Assembly: GCA_963807355.1 (NCBI GenBank)
Contig: CAWEBX010000029.1
Span: 124,001 to 188,000, forward strand
Direction of reading: 5' to 3'
DNA: 64,000 nt
From: Nitrobacter sp963807355
Lineage (GTDB): Bacteria; Pseudomonadota; Alphaproteobacteria; Rhizobiales; Xanthobacteraceae
Below are positions 1 through 8,578 of this stretch, in pieces (the first letter of the stretch is position 1; every line of letters begins with the position of its first letter). The translations under genes and the position numbers were made by a program. The notes beneath the pieces are model-generated. The model was not told where the DNA came from, ran no database searches, and saw only the letters and a program-made list of their open reading frames with translations.

Positions 1-83
1 TTGCGGGTGCAAAGCACGATTTCCGGAAAGTCAGATCTCAAGCCATCCCCGCGCAACGCAGCTTTGGCGGTAGCTCCGCCGGA

Positions 84-737
84 TCAGTGCGAGGACACGC
101 TGGGAGAACCGGTTTCCGGCTGAACTTCCGCCGCCATCATACCCTTGCTACCCGGCCCAAACCGAACCAGGACGAACTGTCCCGGCCGAAGCTCTGTTAT
201 GCCGAAGCGCCGTAGCGTTTCCATGTGGACGAAAATATCCGGCGTTCCCTCGCCGCGCGTCAAGAACCCGAAACCGCGCAGCCGATTGAACCACTTTACC
301 TGCGCCCTCTCTAAGCCGCTGGTAGGCGTTATGCTGACGTGGGTCCGGGGCGGCAGCATCTGCGCCGGGTGAATTGCGGTGGACTCGTCCATCGAGGTGA
401 TCCGGAACGCCTGATAGCCCCTCGCCCGCTGCACGCAGTCACAGACCAGACGGGCCCCCTCATAAGCCGTCTGATAGCCATCTCGACGAAGCACGGTGAC
501 ATGCAAGAGCACGTCCGGCCAGCCATTATCAGGGACGATAAATCCGTAGCCTTTTGAAGCGTCAAACCATTTGATGACGCCGCTGATCTCGACGATGTTG
601 GCGGGAGATTCCCCAAGCCCGGCGAAAGGCCCGGCACCCGACTCTCGATCTGTTGTTCCGGAAAAGTCCTTTGACCCTAAGTGATCGCTCACCGTCGGTC
701 CCGCAAATTTCCTGGATTCAAAACCGTCCGACCCCAT
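84..737 (-). CDS. Two-domain cold-shock protein
   Basis: A 217-residue protein with two cold-shock domains, likely binding single-stranded nucleic acid as an RNA chaperone or regulator. The first domain (about residues 52-115) has GVIKWFDASKGYGFI followed by DVLLHVTVL. The second (about 142-205) has AQVKWFNRLRGFGFL and DIFVHMETL, which are the RNP1-like and RNP2-like strands. The N-terminal ~50 residues look unstructured. Duplicated cold-shock domains in a ~200-residue protein are common in alphaproteobacteria. The ATG at 737 is preferred over a GTG at 752. No partner gene is adjacent on this strand. Confidence 0.9.
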   Translation of the reverse strand: MGSDGFESRKFAGPTVSDHLGSKDFSGTTDRESGAGPFAGLGESPANIVEISGVIKWFDASKGYGFIVPDNGWPDVLLHVTVLRRDGYQTAYEGARLVCDCVQRARGYQAFRITSMDESTAIHPAQMLPPRTHVSITPTSGLERAQVKWFNRLRGFGFLTRGEGTPDIFVHMETLRRFGITELRPGQFVLVRFGPGSKGMMAAEVQPETGSPSVSSH

Positions 738-1420
738 GACGCAGGCCCCCACACATTTTACTACGGTTGTCGTCTGCTCGACGACGTTATACGCAACTGT
801 ATATATCCAAGCGAATCTCAGGAATCAAAAGATAACACTCTCGTTGGCGTCGCAAGACAAAAGATAAATTGACGACATCTATAAACAGCCTTGCACACGC
901 ACGAATCAGTTACTCACGGGTTTTTGATCCTCATCTGATTGCCGATCAGGTTCGGCCCTAACGAGCATCCAATCCGTTGTGGGCAGTTTTCATCTATAAA
1001 TTAAGAAGCCAGACGTTTTGCAGAAACATCGCATTCATAATTCACTGGACCTGTGAACGCGCGAATAGTTCCTGCGCCAAGACGTTTCCAAATAGCCACA
1101 AGCTGGCCCCGTGTCCGTGATTGTTTTGAATCTTTTTTTGGAAATTCTCCAAATTCAAGGCGCGCCCAACGAAGATCCAAATGCACACGCACGGGAAACC
1201 GATAGAATAATATCGGCTCTAAAATAACAGCGGCTCAAAATGAAGGCACCGCAGCACGTCGAACGCTATTCCATTCGCGAAGAGGCTGCGAATGAGCGCT
1301 TCGCTGTGCACCAGTTAACCGCCAAGGCGACGAAATCCTGCGGCGGACGAAATCCTGCGGTGCATACGTTGTCCCGGAGAGATTCCATCTCGATCTCTCC
1401 GGGGGGTTCAACTCAGATCA
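738..1420. other. Intergenic region, no supported gene
   Basis: I see no convincing gene in this stretch. A 63-codon minus-strand frame at 1001-1192 has no recognisable motif or ribosome-binding site. The upstream signals of the cold-shock gene must lie at its start. Confidence 0.5.
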
Positions 1421-1864
1421 TTAGCGTCGACGACCACCCCCATAATACCCACGACCTCCACCACCCCAACCGCGACCTCCGTAGTACGCGCGGCCTCCGC
1501 CCCAACCACCGCGATAGCCCCAACCACGGCGATAGCCCCAACCACCGCCATAATAACCTGGTCCCCATCCGCCATAATAGGCCGGAGCATAGCCGCCACC
1601 CCAACCGCCGCCGTAGTAGGCCGGTCCATATCCACCATAGCCATATCCGCCATAGCCATATCCGCCATAATATGGGCGCGGCCCATAATAGCCCCCGTAA
1701 CCGTACGGTCCGTAATACGAATTCGCCATTGCGCCCGCTGCCAGAGCGCCGACGGCAAGACCGACTCCGAGGCCCGGTCCAAATCGCTGAGCCTGAGCTG
1801 GCAGCGATATAACGGCGCTGCCGAGCGTTGCCGCGGTCGCAATCATGATCAACTTCTTCTTCAT
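1421..1864 (-). CDS. Secreted glycine/tyrosine-rich protein
   Basis: A 147-residue protein with a clear signal peptide: lysines at 2-4, a hydrophobic core, and cleavage probably after AQA near residue 26. A short hydrophobic Gly/Ala stretch follows. From residue ~50 to the end it is low complexity, built from YGGY, GPYY and GGWGGG-type repeats with a few Arg. Such proteins are exported to the periplasm or cell surface, and no enzymatic role can be given. The near-repeat structure of the DNA at 1440-1700 comes from these codons. It is probably monocistronic. Confidence 0.85.
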   Translation of the reverse strand: MKKKLIMIATAATLGSAVISLPAQAQRFGPGLGVGLAVGALAAGAMANSYYGPYGYGGYYGPRPYYGGYGYGGYGYGGYGPAYYGGGWGGGYAPAYYGGWGPGYYGGGWGYRRGWGYRGGWGGGRAYYGGRGWGGGGRGYYGGGRRR

Positions 1865-2194
1865 GTCGCTATCCTCTCACCAAAAATCGACGCAATAACG
1901 CGCGTCTATTTGACTTGGTTCTATTTAACTTGGTTGCAATGACGTTGGGCTTGGACACATCCTAATTCTCAGGAATTATGGTTTATGCCGTTTTTGCGTT
2001 AGCTAACGAGCAAGCCGCCGAAAGAGTTCCACTGCCGTGAAAAAAGGGCGCTTAATTGGCGCTCCACTCATCGAAAATTGCGCGCAAAAATCGATCGCCC
2101 CGATCTGGTATTGCTACGATGTATCAACAAGCACGCACCCGCCTGCTGTCTGGACCCACCGCTCATCTCATACGTCTTCAGGAGACAGTCACAC

Positions 2195-2644
2195 ATGCGC
2201 TACCTTCACACCATGCTGCGCGTGCGCAATCTCGAGGTCGCGCTGAAGTTCTATGTCGAAGCGTTGGGACTGAAAGAAGTCCGGCGCGTCGATAACGACA
2301 AAGGCAAATTCACGTTGGTTTTCTTGTGCGCCCCCGAGGACGAGGATCTGGTGAAACAGTGCAGAGGCCGCGGCGCACCGCTGGTCGAATTGACCTACAA
2401 CTGGGCCGAGGAGACGTACGGCGAGGACCGCTTTTTCGGTCACCTCGCCTATGAGGTCGACGACATCTATGCCACCTGTGAACGATTGATGAAGCTCGGG
2501 ATCACCATCAATCGCCCGCCCCGCGATGGCCAGATGGCGTTCGTCCGCTCCCCAGACCTGCACTCGATCGAGCTGTTGCAAAAGGGTGATGCTCGCCCGT
2601 CGGCCGAACCGTGGAGCTCGATGCCAAACACCGGTCATTGGTAA
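2195..2644 (+). CDS. gloA: Lactoylglutathione lyase (glyoxalase I)
   Basis: A 149-residue vicinal-oxygen-chelate enzyme that turns the methylglyoxal-glutathione hemithioacetal into S-lactoylglutathione in the cytoplasm. The four expected metal ligands are visible: His5, Glu65, His83 (in FFGHLAYEVDD) and Glu126 (in DLHSIELLQ). Both beta-alpha-beta modules are complete and the length suits the bacterial family. The ATG at 2195 is chosen because AGGAG lies about 10 bases upstream and the protein begins MRYLHTMLRV as usual; the frame is open further upstream without homology. Confidence 0.93.
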   Translation: MRYLHTMLRVRNLEVALKFYVEALGLKEVRRVDNDKGKFTLVFLCAPEDEDLVKQCRGRGAPLVELTYNWAEETYGEDRFFGHLAYEVDDIYATCERLMKLGITINRPPRDGQMAFVRSPDLHSIELLQKGDARPSAEPWSSMPNTGHW

Positions 2645-2810
2645 GAAGTTCAGAGCGGCGCTACTGTGCCTGATCGCGCTTTCGTGCGATTGCAACGAAA
2701 CATCACCGCACGACCTCGTACCGCCCTTACTGTTCGGCCCTGTAGCAGGCGGGAACGATCGTGCGCAGTTCACGTTCTCCTTAATGTATATGACATTCAA
2801 GGAGACGGCG

Positions 2811-2891
2811 ATGGGAAAAGGACTTTTGCTCTGGCTGATTGGCGTACCGATACCGGTGATACTTCTGCTGTGGCTATTCTTCGGTAGTTGA
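2811..2891 (+). CDS. 26-residue membrane peptide
   Basis: This very short gene has a good ribosome-binding site (AAGGAG at 2799-2804), and a strong terminator follows 26 bases after its stop. The product is MGKGLL followed by one hydrophobic helix with two prolines (GVPIPVILLLWLFFGS). It should be a single-pass inner-membrane peptide. Similar tiny GKGLLLWL-type peptides are, from memory, widespread in Bradyrhizobium relatives, but no function is known to me. A promoter-like interval of about 160 bases separates it from gloA, so it may be transcribed on its own. Confidence 0.7.
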   Translation: MGKGLLLWLIGVPIPVILLLWLFFGS

Positions 2892-2917
2892 ACGCGCACG
2901 CCAGACATTGGTTGAAG

Positions 2918-2942
2918 GCCTCGCTTTAGCGAGGCTTTTTTT
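2918..2942 (+). terminator. Rho-independent terminator
   Basis: GCCTCGC (2918-2924), loop TTTA, GCGAGGC (2929-2935), then seven T residues. It ends the transcript of the 26-residue membrane peptide. Confidence 0.92.
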
Positions 2943-3471
2943 ACCGTACGCCGTGACGTCGCGACTACAAATGCGCTTCGCAACGGCGCCCCCTTACGAC
3001 GCAGCACCAGCACCATATGGATGCCGATCCTGTTGCCTCTGACATATGCGCAACTCGACGATCCCTCGATCCTGATAACCCCTGCGCCGTATCCTCGGCA
3101 CGCTTTTCGCGCGCGGATGGTTTCGACTTCTTGATCGGCTATCGCGGTTGGCGATGAGCGAGCCGCGCCCTGCGCCCACGTGGAAAAGCCAATGACCGAC
3201 ACCCCTGCGCATCATTTTGGATGCTCCATTGGACGGGTAGGCTCGTGTGGGGCTCGCCTTTCAGTCCAAGTGAGACCCGGCGCAACCCGGTCCCACGGTG
3301 GAGATGCTTGCTCCTCCGGGAAAACGCCACTATACGTTTCGCGACTGCAGCCGGTCGGTTCATGTCGGCCGGAAACTCCGTCTGATCAAATCAATATAGG
3401 ATATTGATTTGACGGTAGTATCGCAGCGGATTGAGACTGAAACGACGTGCGATTTGCCGCCGAAAAGTTCA
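2943..3471. other. Intergenic region before tRNA-Glu
   Basis: No gene is supported on either strand. Open frames here lack ribosome-binding sites and family motifs. The promoter of the tRNA-Glu gene should lie in the last ~100 bases; GC content drops near 3385-3415, but I cannot fix the -35 and -10 elements. Confidence 0.45.
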
Positions 3472-3546
3472 GCTCCCTTCGTCTATCGGTTAGGACGCCA
3501 CCCTTTCACGGTGGAGAGAGCGGTTCGATTCCGCTAGGGAGCGCCA
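3472..3546 (+). tRNA. tRNA-Glu (anticodon TTC)
   Basis: A full cloverleaf is visible: acceptor GCTCCCT paired with AGGGAGC, D arm GTCTATCGGTTAGGAC, anticodon arm CCACCCTTTCACGGTGG with anticodon TTC, T arm GCGGTTCGATTCCGC, discriminator G and encoded CCA (3544-3546). Its last 17 bases are the left attachment core of the element that follows, so the tRNA remains intact after integration. Confidence 0.97.
3530..3546. repeat. Attachment core attL (tRNA-Glu 3' end)
   Basis: TCCGCTAGGGAGCGCCA, the 3' end of tRNA-Glu, is repeated exactly at 23063-23079. Integrases of the tyrosine family commonly use tRNA 3' ends this way. It marks the left edge of the accessory element. Confidence 0.85.
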
Positions 3547-3663
3547 GCGTCCGTACACGAATTCCCGCGTTGAATCAACAACTTACTGAAAACGCTTGAC
3601 CTTTCAGCTCCGGAAATGCCAGAGAACGTTCTACATAACGTTCTACAGAGGCGGCATTTTTTC

Positions 3664-3935
3664 ATGAGCCACGAGTACCTGACCGTCCGGCACGGCGTCT
3701 GGAATTTTACCGTCGGGTGCCGGCGCATTTCACCCATCTCGACAAGCGCGGCACGGTCAAGCTTTCGACCAAGATCAAGGTGGCCAAGGACCGCACCGGC
3801 ATCAAAGCGAGCCGGGTCGCCGCTAGGCTCAACAACACGTTGGAAGCCTACTGGCGCGGCCTGTCCGAACAGAACGCCGCCAACGCTATGCGTGCCTATG
3901 ACGACGCGGTGAAGCTCGCGCGCATGTTTTGCCGT
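3664..3935 (+). pseudogene. Tyrosine integrase, N-terminal fragment
   Basis: Reads MSHEYLTVRHGVWNF, then needs a one-base shift near 3705 to continue YRRVPAHFTHLDKRG and on to EAYWRGLSEQNAANAM. This is the N-terminal, arm-binding part of integrases found in Bradyrhizobium-type islands. The catalytic domain with its R-H-R-Y residues is absent; an unrelated gene starts at 3986. Its place directly behind the tRNA attachment site fits an integrase. It must be inactive. Confidence 0.75.
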
Positions 3936-3985
3936 GATGATATAAATACGGCGACACGTCGTACTACGCTTGCCATGAGGGACAC

Positions 3986-4675
3986 ATGGACCAGCATACC
4001 AATCATTCTGCTGAGTTGATGAACCGGAACCGGCTAATATTCGCGACTGGTCAGGGGAACGCCAGCGGCGCTGAACGCGCCGAGCTTGATACACGGTTGC
4101 TTGATTTTAAAGAAACGTTTGAAAGAAAATGGGCTCTTCTTCGTTCGCCTGATGAGAAGAAGCGATGTAAGAGGCTGCTTCAAAAGTTGTTAGACAACGC
4201 GGCCGAACGCCGGAAACTCCGACACCAGCTAGGCGCAGCGGTCGTGGAGGAAATTAAGGCCACTGGCCAACTTCGGGTTTTTTCGGAAGATGTCGATGAC
4301 GAACAGATGCGCATAATAGCGATGTTTTCCACCTTTCCCTCTATGATCGAAGATGTCGAAAACGTTGAAGATCAAAACATCAGGCATCTAATTCAAATAA
4401 TGAACGAAAACTCTAAGAAAGGAGCAATCCGCGTAGCCGTAGTTGAGCCGTTCTTGACCTTCTTACAGGTGCATAACTTGACCACAAACCTGCAGCCGAT
4501 GACCGATGTCATGAAAGTGCTGTTCGACTGGCTGAACATTGAACAGAAATACAGGCCCACCGACCCCGGCCTCAGAACTATCATGCACGAACACAGGCGT
4601 GAATTTGCCAATATCAATGTGAATGCCTATAAAAACAGGATGAAAACCGTCCTCCGCCGGCTAAAAACTGAATAG
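3986..4675 (+). CDS. Unknown 229-residue protein
   Basis: An intact, mostly helical, charged protein without signal peptide or membrane segment. Residues ~25-90 are rich in Lys/Arg/Glu and could form coiled coil. It has lower GC than the genes around it, which suggests recent acquisition. It starts at ATG 3986 with GAGG upstream; ATG 4019 is an alternative. No family recognised. It sits where the catalytic half of the integrase should be. Confidence 0.6.
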   Translation: MDQHTNHSAELMNRNRLIFATGQGNASGAERAELDTRLLDFKETFERKWALLRSPDEKKRCKRLLQKLLDNAAERRKLRHQLGAAVVEEIKATGQLRVFSEDVDDEQMRIIAMFSTFPSMIEDVENVEDQNIRHLIQIMNENSKKGAIRVAVVEPFLTFLQVHNLTTNLQPMTDVMKVLFDWLNIEQKYRPTDPGLRTIMHEHRREFANINVNAYKNRMKTVLRRLKTE

Positions 4676-4975
4676 CCAGGCAACGCTATAATTCGCGGTT
4701 GACGTTGTGCAGAGGGCCAAAAAACGCTCGCCGCCTTTCGTGTACAGAATGCCCGGCCTGTGTTTGTAATCGCGTCAGGTCCACCAGAGCCCCTTAACAT
4801 TTCGCGAACGCCTCGACAGCTGCGCTCACAAACGCGCTTCAACTCGAAGGCGGTGATGGAAAAGACATCCTCACGGCAAATCTCACGCAACAGATGCCTT
4901 TGGTTTTCAGAATCTGGAACCTTACGATGTAGCGAATGTGCTGAATGGCGGTGCAGGAGATCCGCTCAAAACGGC
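4676..4975. other. Gap without a supported gene
   Basis: Nothing recognisable; probably degraded sequence upstream of the RTX-like fragment. Confidence 0.4.
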
Positions 4976-5170
4976 CACGACACGGCGGATTTTGAGCAAG
5001 GGCAAGATAGGATTGACCTCACAGCTTTGGCTGCGAACAACATCAATGACATCGCCGACCTGAATATCGAGGTGGCTGGCGTAAATACCATCATACACTT
5101 TGACGCAAGTAATGACTTAACAATAGTGGGCATCAACAATCTCGCGGAAGGTGATTTCTTGTTCGCGTAG
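4976..5170 (+). pseudogene. C-terminal remnant of an RTX-type secreted protein
   Basis: The last ~65 codons read HDTADFEQGQDRIDLTAL, then ADLNIEVAGVNTIIHFD, DLTIVGI and the end EGDFLFA. This is the usual C-terminal end of hemolysin-type calcium-binding proteins secreted by type I exporters. The GGxGxD nonapeptide repeats and the rest of the protein are missing, and the upstream part of the same frame shows no homology. It is a leftover of cargo or of the chromosomal site. Confidence 0.65.
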
Positions 5171-5646
5171 TTTTGAGTGCTACCGGCCTCGTCCGTTCCC
5201 ATGAGCTAGGCCGGCAGCCCCAAGCCTTCGAGCACCAAGCCATTATTTCACGCGAACGAATGCATCACCCTGCTGAAGGCCGCATGATCCCGGTTCTTGA
5301 CCTATTTGTAATGAGCCGCGCGGAGTTCGAACCGCAGCCGCCCCGGATGAGTTGCCAGACTAAAGTCGTTGCGGATTTTCACCGCGTCAGGGGGAATTGA
5401 ACTCCTGTTACTCGTTGCCCGCATCCAGGGATGGACGGGCCGCGAACCTTCCGGCTCTCCCTGATGCTATCATGCGCATGAGTCGCATCGGCGTGGGGCG
5501 GCAGCCACGCGGTCATAGCCGGGGTTGCTAATTTCTATACCCCAACGGTGATGCATGTACGTCCGGCGCGTTGAAATCGCAGTGGCGCCGCTGTGAAAAC
5601 TGCCAGCCGGTTAGCCTGCCGGGCGAATGCACGGCAGAAGCAAAGT
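5171..5646. other. Region without a supported gene
   Basis: No coding frame here shows family motifs or a good ribosome-binding site on either strand. I see no repeat or RNA. Confidence 0.45.
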
Positions 5647-5955
5647 TCAGTTCTGCTGCTGCGTCGCGGTATTCTGCGTCCCGGATTGCGCAGGAGGGTG
5701 CGGCCCGCGCGCGACGAACATGAGACCGAACATCAGCAGCATGACGAACGAGCTATTTCGATTGCGCAGCGCCGCCACGACAATTCGCGGGTACCGATCG
5801 GTCCAGTCGTGACCATTGCGAGTGAACAGCCGCACGCGCTTGCCGTCGCGCTGCACGATCAGGCGGTAGCCATCGTGCTTGACCTCGTGAATCCATTCCG
5901 GCCGGTCCGGGACTTTGATTGCGCGGGTGGGGAGGCAAGGTGGAAACGGGTGCAT
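5647..5955 (-). pseudogene. Fragment of an ATP-dependent DNA ligase
   Basis: Residues ~20-70 read WIHEVKHDGYRLIVQRDGK, RVRLFTRNGHDWTDRYPRI and AALRNRNSSFV, which match the adenylation domain of LigD/LigC-type ATP ligases. KHDGYR contains the lysine that is adenylated in this family. The match stops just where the conserved DGE motif should follow and the frame runs into unrelated sequence, so the protein is truncated on both sides. Confidence 0.75.
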
Positions 5956-6157
5956 GAGTCCAACTCGACGCGATGGAATGTCCGACCGGCTTGCTGTGAA
6001 TGTTCGTCCGTTGCTGTCGCAAGCCAGTGGCCATCGTTGGTGCTGTGAACGGCGAACGTGCTTGGCAGCGCTTTCATCACCTTAATCTATGTGGAACTGG
6101 CCATAATCGCCAGCCGTGAACGAAACGCGGCCCGGCAGGCGTTGACGCCGCTATTTT

Positions 6158-6460
6158 ATGTCACTACATAAAATGATGATATTCGAGTGGGATGACGCCA
6201 AGGAGGCCTCCAATGTGGCCAAGCACGGGGCGACGTTTGTAACCGGCATCAAGGTGTTCGCGGATCCCAGCCATATCGAGATTGACACCAGCCGTGCCAA
6301 CGACCGCGAGACCAGAACCAAGTGCGTCGGGCTGGTGGAAGGCAAGCTGATGATAGCAGTTTTCACGATGCGCCGCGGTGTTTACCGGATCATATCGGCC
6401 CGCCGCGCCAACAAGCAGGAAGAAAGGACCTACTATGGCAACCACTCGCATGTCGCTTAG
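6158..6460 (+). CDS. brnT: BrnT-type ribonuclease toxin
   Basis: A ~100-residue type II toxin. It starts FEWDDAKEASNVAKHG, continues with a RETRTKCVGL-like strand and ends RIISARRANKQEERTYY; all are hallmarks of BrnT, a RelE-fold ribonuclease. ATG 6173 or 6176 may be the true start (MMIFEWDD) instead of 6158. The end overlaps the start of the antitoxin gene by 26 bases, so the two are translated together. It appears complete, unlike many neighbours. Confidence 0.9.
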   Translation: MSLHKMMIFEWDDAKEASNVAKHGATFVTGIKVFADPSHIEIDTSRANDRETRTKCVGLVEGKLMIAVFTMRRGVYRIISARRANKQEERTYYGNHSHVA

Positions 6461-6827
6461 GGAGGCCTTGAAGCGCAAAATGACGGCTGCCGAGAAAGCC
6501 CGGCTCAATACCCTAACCGAGAGACAGATCAACGCCGCGGCTCGCAGTGATCCGGATAATCCACCTTCGACCCCGAAAGAGCTGGCGCAAATGCGCGCCA
6601 TTGTGCGCGGTCGCGGCAGGCCTGCGATGCCAGAGGAAGAACGCAAGGTGAGCTTAACGCTGCGGCTGCCGCAGGACGTCGTGCAGCACTTTCGTTCTTC
6701 GGGCTCGGGCTGGCAGACTCGGATCGGCGAAACGCTGCAACTCGCAACCCGAAAAGCAGCAGCAAAACCGAGCATGAAACGCGGCCGGCCAACCACCAAA
6801 CGCCGCGCTCCGACGGTCAAAAAGTGA
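6435..6827 (+). CDS. brnA: BrnA-type antitoxin
   Basis: 130 residues. The N-terminal half is charged; the C-terminal part ERKVSLTLRLPQDVVQHFRS followed by GWQTRIGETLQLA is the ribbon-helix-helix DNA-binding domain of BrnA antitoxins, which bind BrnT and repress the operon. The tail is Lys/Arg-rich. Start ATG 6435 lies inside the toxin gene with AGAAAGGA upstream. The toxin-first gene order is normal for brnTA. It may help keep the element in the chromosome. Confidence 0.88.
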   Translation: MATTRMSLREALKRKMTAAEKARLNTLTERQINAAARSDPDNPPSTPKELAQMRAIVRGRGRPAMPEEERKVSLTLRLPQDVVQHFRSSGSGWQTRIGETLQLATRKAAAKPSMKRGRPTTKRRAPTVKK

Positions 6828-6843
6828 CAATGCGCGCGGGTCG

Positions 6844-7161
6844 CTAGAGATAGGCCGATATCTCGGAAACAATGCCGGGCGCGCGCAAGTTGGGCATCAC
6901 ATCGCAAGCGTCAATCACTATGCCAGCCTCAAGCAACGACACATTGTTCGGATCGTCTGCATTGAATGGCGCGATGATGCTCTCGATGGAATCGAAGAAG
7001 CTGTCGACATCGAGTTTGGTGTACCGGGTGGCGATGATCGTGGTGTTGTTGTTTTCCGGCCAGTGAATGATCTCCAACTCGAAGCCGCCGATTTCAAGCA
7101 GCTTCGCGATGACGGCGCTACCGTCGCCGTGCGCGACGATTTCAACACCCATTCGGCTCAT
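6844..7161 (-). CDS. Unknown 105-residue protein
   Basis: A soluble, acidic protein without recognised motifs, starting MSRMGVEIVAHGDGSAVIAK. It lies 9 bases downstream of the Cro-like regulator gene on the same strand, so the two form an operon. GAGGAGC precedes the ATG. Function unknown. Confidence 0.6.
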   Translation of the reverse strand: MSRMGVEIVAHGDGSAVIAKLLEIGGFELEIIHWPENNNTTIIATRYTKLDVDSFFDSIESIIAPFNADDPNNVSLLEAGIVIDACDVMPNLRAPGIVSEISAYL

Positions 7162-7170
7162 TGGTGCTCC

Positions 7171-7383
7171 TCACTTCTTCGTCTGGCGCTTCTTTGGCTT
7201 GAAAATGTCAGGCCGCAGTTGTTCGCGTGGAATGCCGGTGACCTCTTCTAACGCGACCACGCGCTCGGCCGGGATCTTTTTCCATGACTGGATCGACTGA
7301 TAATTGATCCCGAGCGCCCTCCCGAGCGCGCGCATTCCGCCCGCCCGTGAGATCGCCAACTCGACAATGTCCTTATCCGCCAT
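7171..7383 (-). CDS. Cro/YdaS-type small DNA-binding protein
   Basis: 70 residues. AISRAGGMRALGRALGINYQSIQSWKK is a helix-turn-helix of the Cro/YdaS type; the tail is KKRQTKK. Such proteins act as Cro-like regulators of phage early genes. First gene of a two-gene minus-strand unit; the plus-strand unit at 7488-8578 is divergent, so their operators probably share 7384-7487. Confidence 0.8.
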   Translation of the reverse strand: MADKDIVELAISRAGGMRALGRALGINYQSIQSWKKIPAERVVALEEVTGIPREQLRPDIFKPKKRQTKK

Positions 7384-7487
7384 ATGGTTGAGACATCATG
7401 GCAGGTTTAAACTGTCAAGGTGTCAGGTACCGCATTGACAGGCTGTGCCTGTCGGTTCTAATGGTGGCCGCAATTTTCGGGAATCCA

Positions 7488-7670
7488 ATGCAAATCCAGC
7501 CTATAGCCCTCGCGCTCGTTCTCAGTCTGCTGATGCCAGCGCTCGCCAATGCTGGAACCGATTGCCGGACCCGTCAGAGCGGCACGGTCACGATCACGTC
7601 GTGCTCGGACAGCGGCTCTCGACAGCGGTTCCCGGCAATGCCGCAGCTATCGCTCCGGCAGCGTGATTAA
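7488..7670 (+). CDS. Small secreted protein
   Basis: 60 residues with a classic signal peptide (hydrophobic ALALVLSLLMPALANA, cleavage probably after ANA). The mature part is short, with Cys in TDCRTR and TSCSD that could form a disulfide. An in-frame upstream start at 7398 would bury the signal, so ATG 7488 is chosen. Function unknown. Confidence 0.6.
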   Translation: MQIQPIALALVLSLLMPALANAGTDCRTRQSGTVTITSCSDSGSRQRFPAMPQLSLRQRD

Positions 7671-7682
7671 GACATCTTGCTC

Positions 7683-7925
7683 ATGAAATTTCTCAAACCC
7701 TATGCCTCGGTGCCGGCGGCGCCTCAGATCCCGGCCGAAGAGGCCGTCGAGGAGCTGCCATACCTGGTGCGGCGCGATAACCGGCTGGTCGCGGCGTTCG
7801 CGCGCAAGGATCATGCGACCGAATGGGCCGAGATGCGCTCCTTCAATGACGAGAGCCGGTTCACGGTGCACACTGCAACGGCTGTGCTGGCTGTATTTAA
7901 GGACGGTGAGGACGTGAGGAGGTAG
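7683..7925 (+). CDS. Unknown 80-residue phage-type protein
   Basis: Begins MKFLKPYASVPAAPQIPAEE; soluble, no signal or motif. ATG 7683 is preferred to a TTG two codons earlier. It is followed after 3 bases by the next gene, forming a compact run of small genes as in phage accessory regions. Confidence 0.55.
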   Translation: MKFLKPYASVPAAPQIPAEEAVEELPYLVRRDNRLVAAFARKDHATEWAEMRSFNDESRFTVHTATAVLAVFKDGEDVRR

Positions 7926-7928
7926 GCA

Positions 7929-8171
7929 ATGGCCGAGAACGTGGACCTCAACTTCATTTCTGAACAACTAAAACGCGTTCTCGACGGACAGGCCGCCATG
8001 CGCGGTGATATCGACCACATAGCCGCAACGTTGATCGGCATCAAAACCCGCATGTCCGCCATAGAGCAGCACATGCTCGGCGTTCACCTTGACATCGCCT
8101 CACTGCGCGAAGGTCTCGACCGGATCGAAAGGCGCCTGGAACTTGTCAGCGTCACGGACGCACAGCCATGA
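7929..8171 (+). CDS. Small coiled-coil protein
   Basis: 80 residues, nearly all helix with heptad spacing of Leu/Ile (FISEQLKRVLDG, LDIASLREGLDRIERRLEL). Proteins of this form are common in phage and island modules. GAGG-rich sequence precedes the ATG. The stop overlaps the next start as ATGA (8168-8171), so translation is probably coupled. Confidence 0.6.
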   Translation: MAENVDLNFISEQLKRVLDGQAAMRGDIDHIAATLIGIKTRMSAIEQHMLGVHLDIASLREGLDRIERRLELVSVTDAQP

Positions 8172-8578
8172 CCCGCCGCTATCCACCTATGCCGCCTGAT
8201 CGTCGCGCACGACGTGAGCCCGTATTCGTCGCGCACGAGCCCGTCATCAACCATCCGCCGGAAGCCTGGAGGCACCAGGTCCCGTGGCCGTATCGGTTCA
8301 AATGGGACGGCGGCTGGCTGTTCATCGCACTGTTGGCTGCGGGCGGTGTGGTGTTCCAGCCCTTGCTGGTGCTGGCCGGCTTCATTGCAGCCGCTGCGCT
8401 GCGTGGTCTGGCTGTGCTTCCGCTTCCCGCTGACGTCATGGTTCTTTGTGTCGTTCCTCAGCGGCCTGTTCGGCGGGCGGAGGAGGTAGCGTGCCGGCGA
8501 CCTTCGTTCTGTACATCCGGAACCAGGTGCCGCCAACACAATCGCGCCGGGCCTGAGCCATGCGGGCCTGAACCGTAA
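8168..8578 (+). CDS. Small membrane protein, probable frameshift
   Basis: An N-terminal Pro/Arg-rich part, then a membrane segment WLFIALLAAGGVVFQPLLVL. Around 8405-8430 the hydrophobic character moves to the next frame, which reads FPLTSWFFVSFLSGLFGG and stops at 8489, while the original frame becomes Cys/Arg-rich without sense. I infer a one-base disruption. No family recognised. Overlaps the gene before it by four bases. Confidence 0.45.
   Translation: MTRRYPPMPPDRRARREPVFVAHEPVINHPPEAWRHQVPWPYRFKWDGGWLFIALLAAGGVVFQPLLVLAGFIAAAALRGLAVLPLPADVMVLCVVPQRPVRRAEEVACRRPSFCTSGTRCRQHNRAGPEPCGPEP

Noticed and set aside
1440..1700. CRISPR-like short repeats
   Set aside because: The repetition is due to Gly/Tyr codon repeats of the secreted protein; there are no unique spacers of constant size.
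2189..3202. 337-codon minus-strand frame
   Set aside because: Antisense to gloA and the small membrane peptide gene, crosses a terminator, no motifs.
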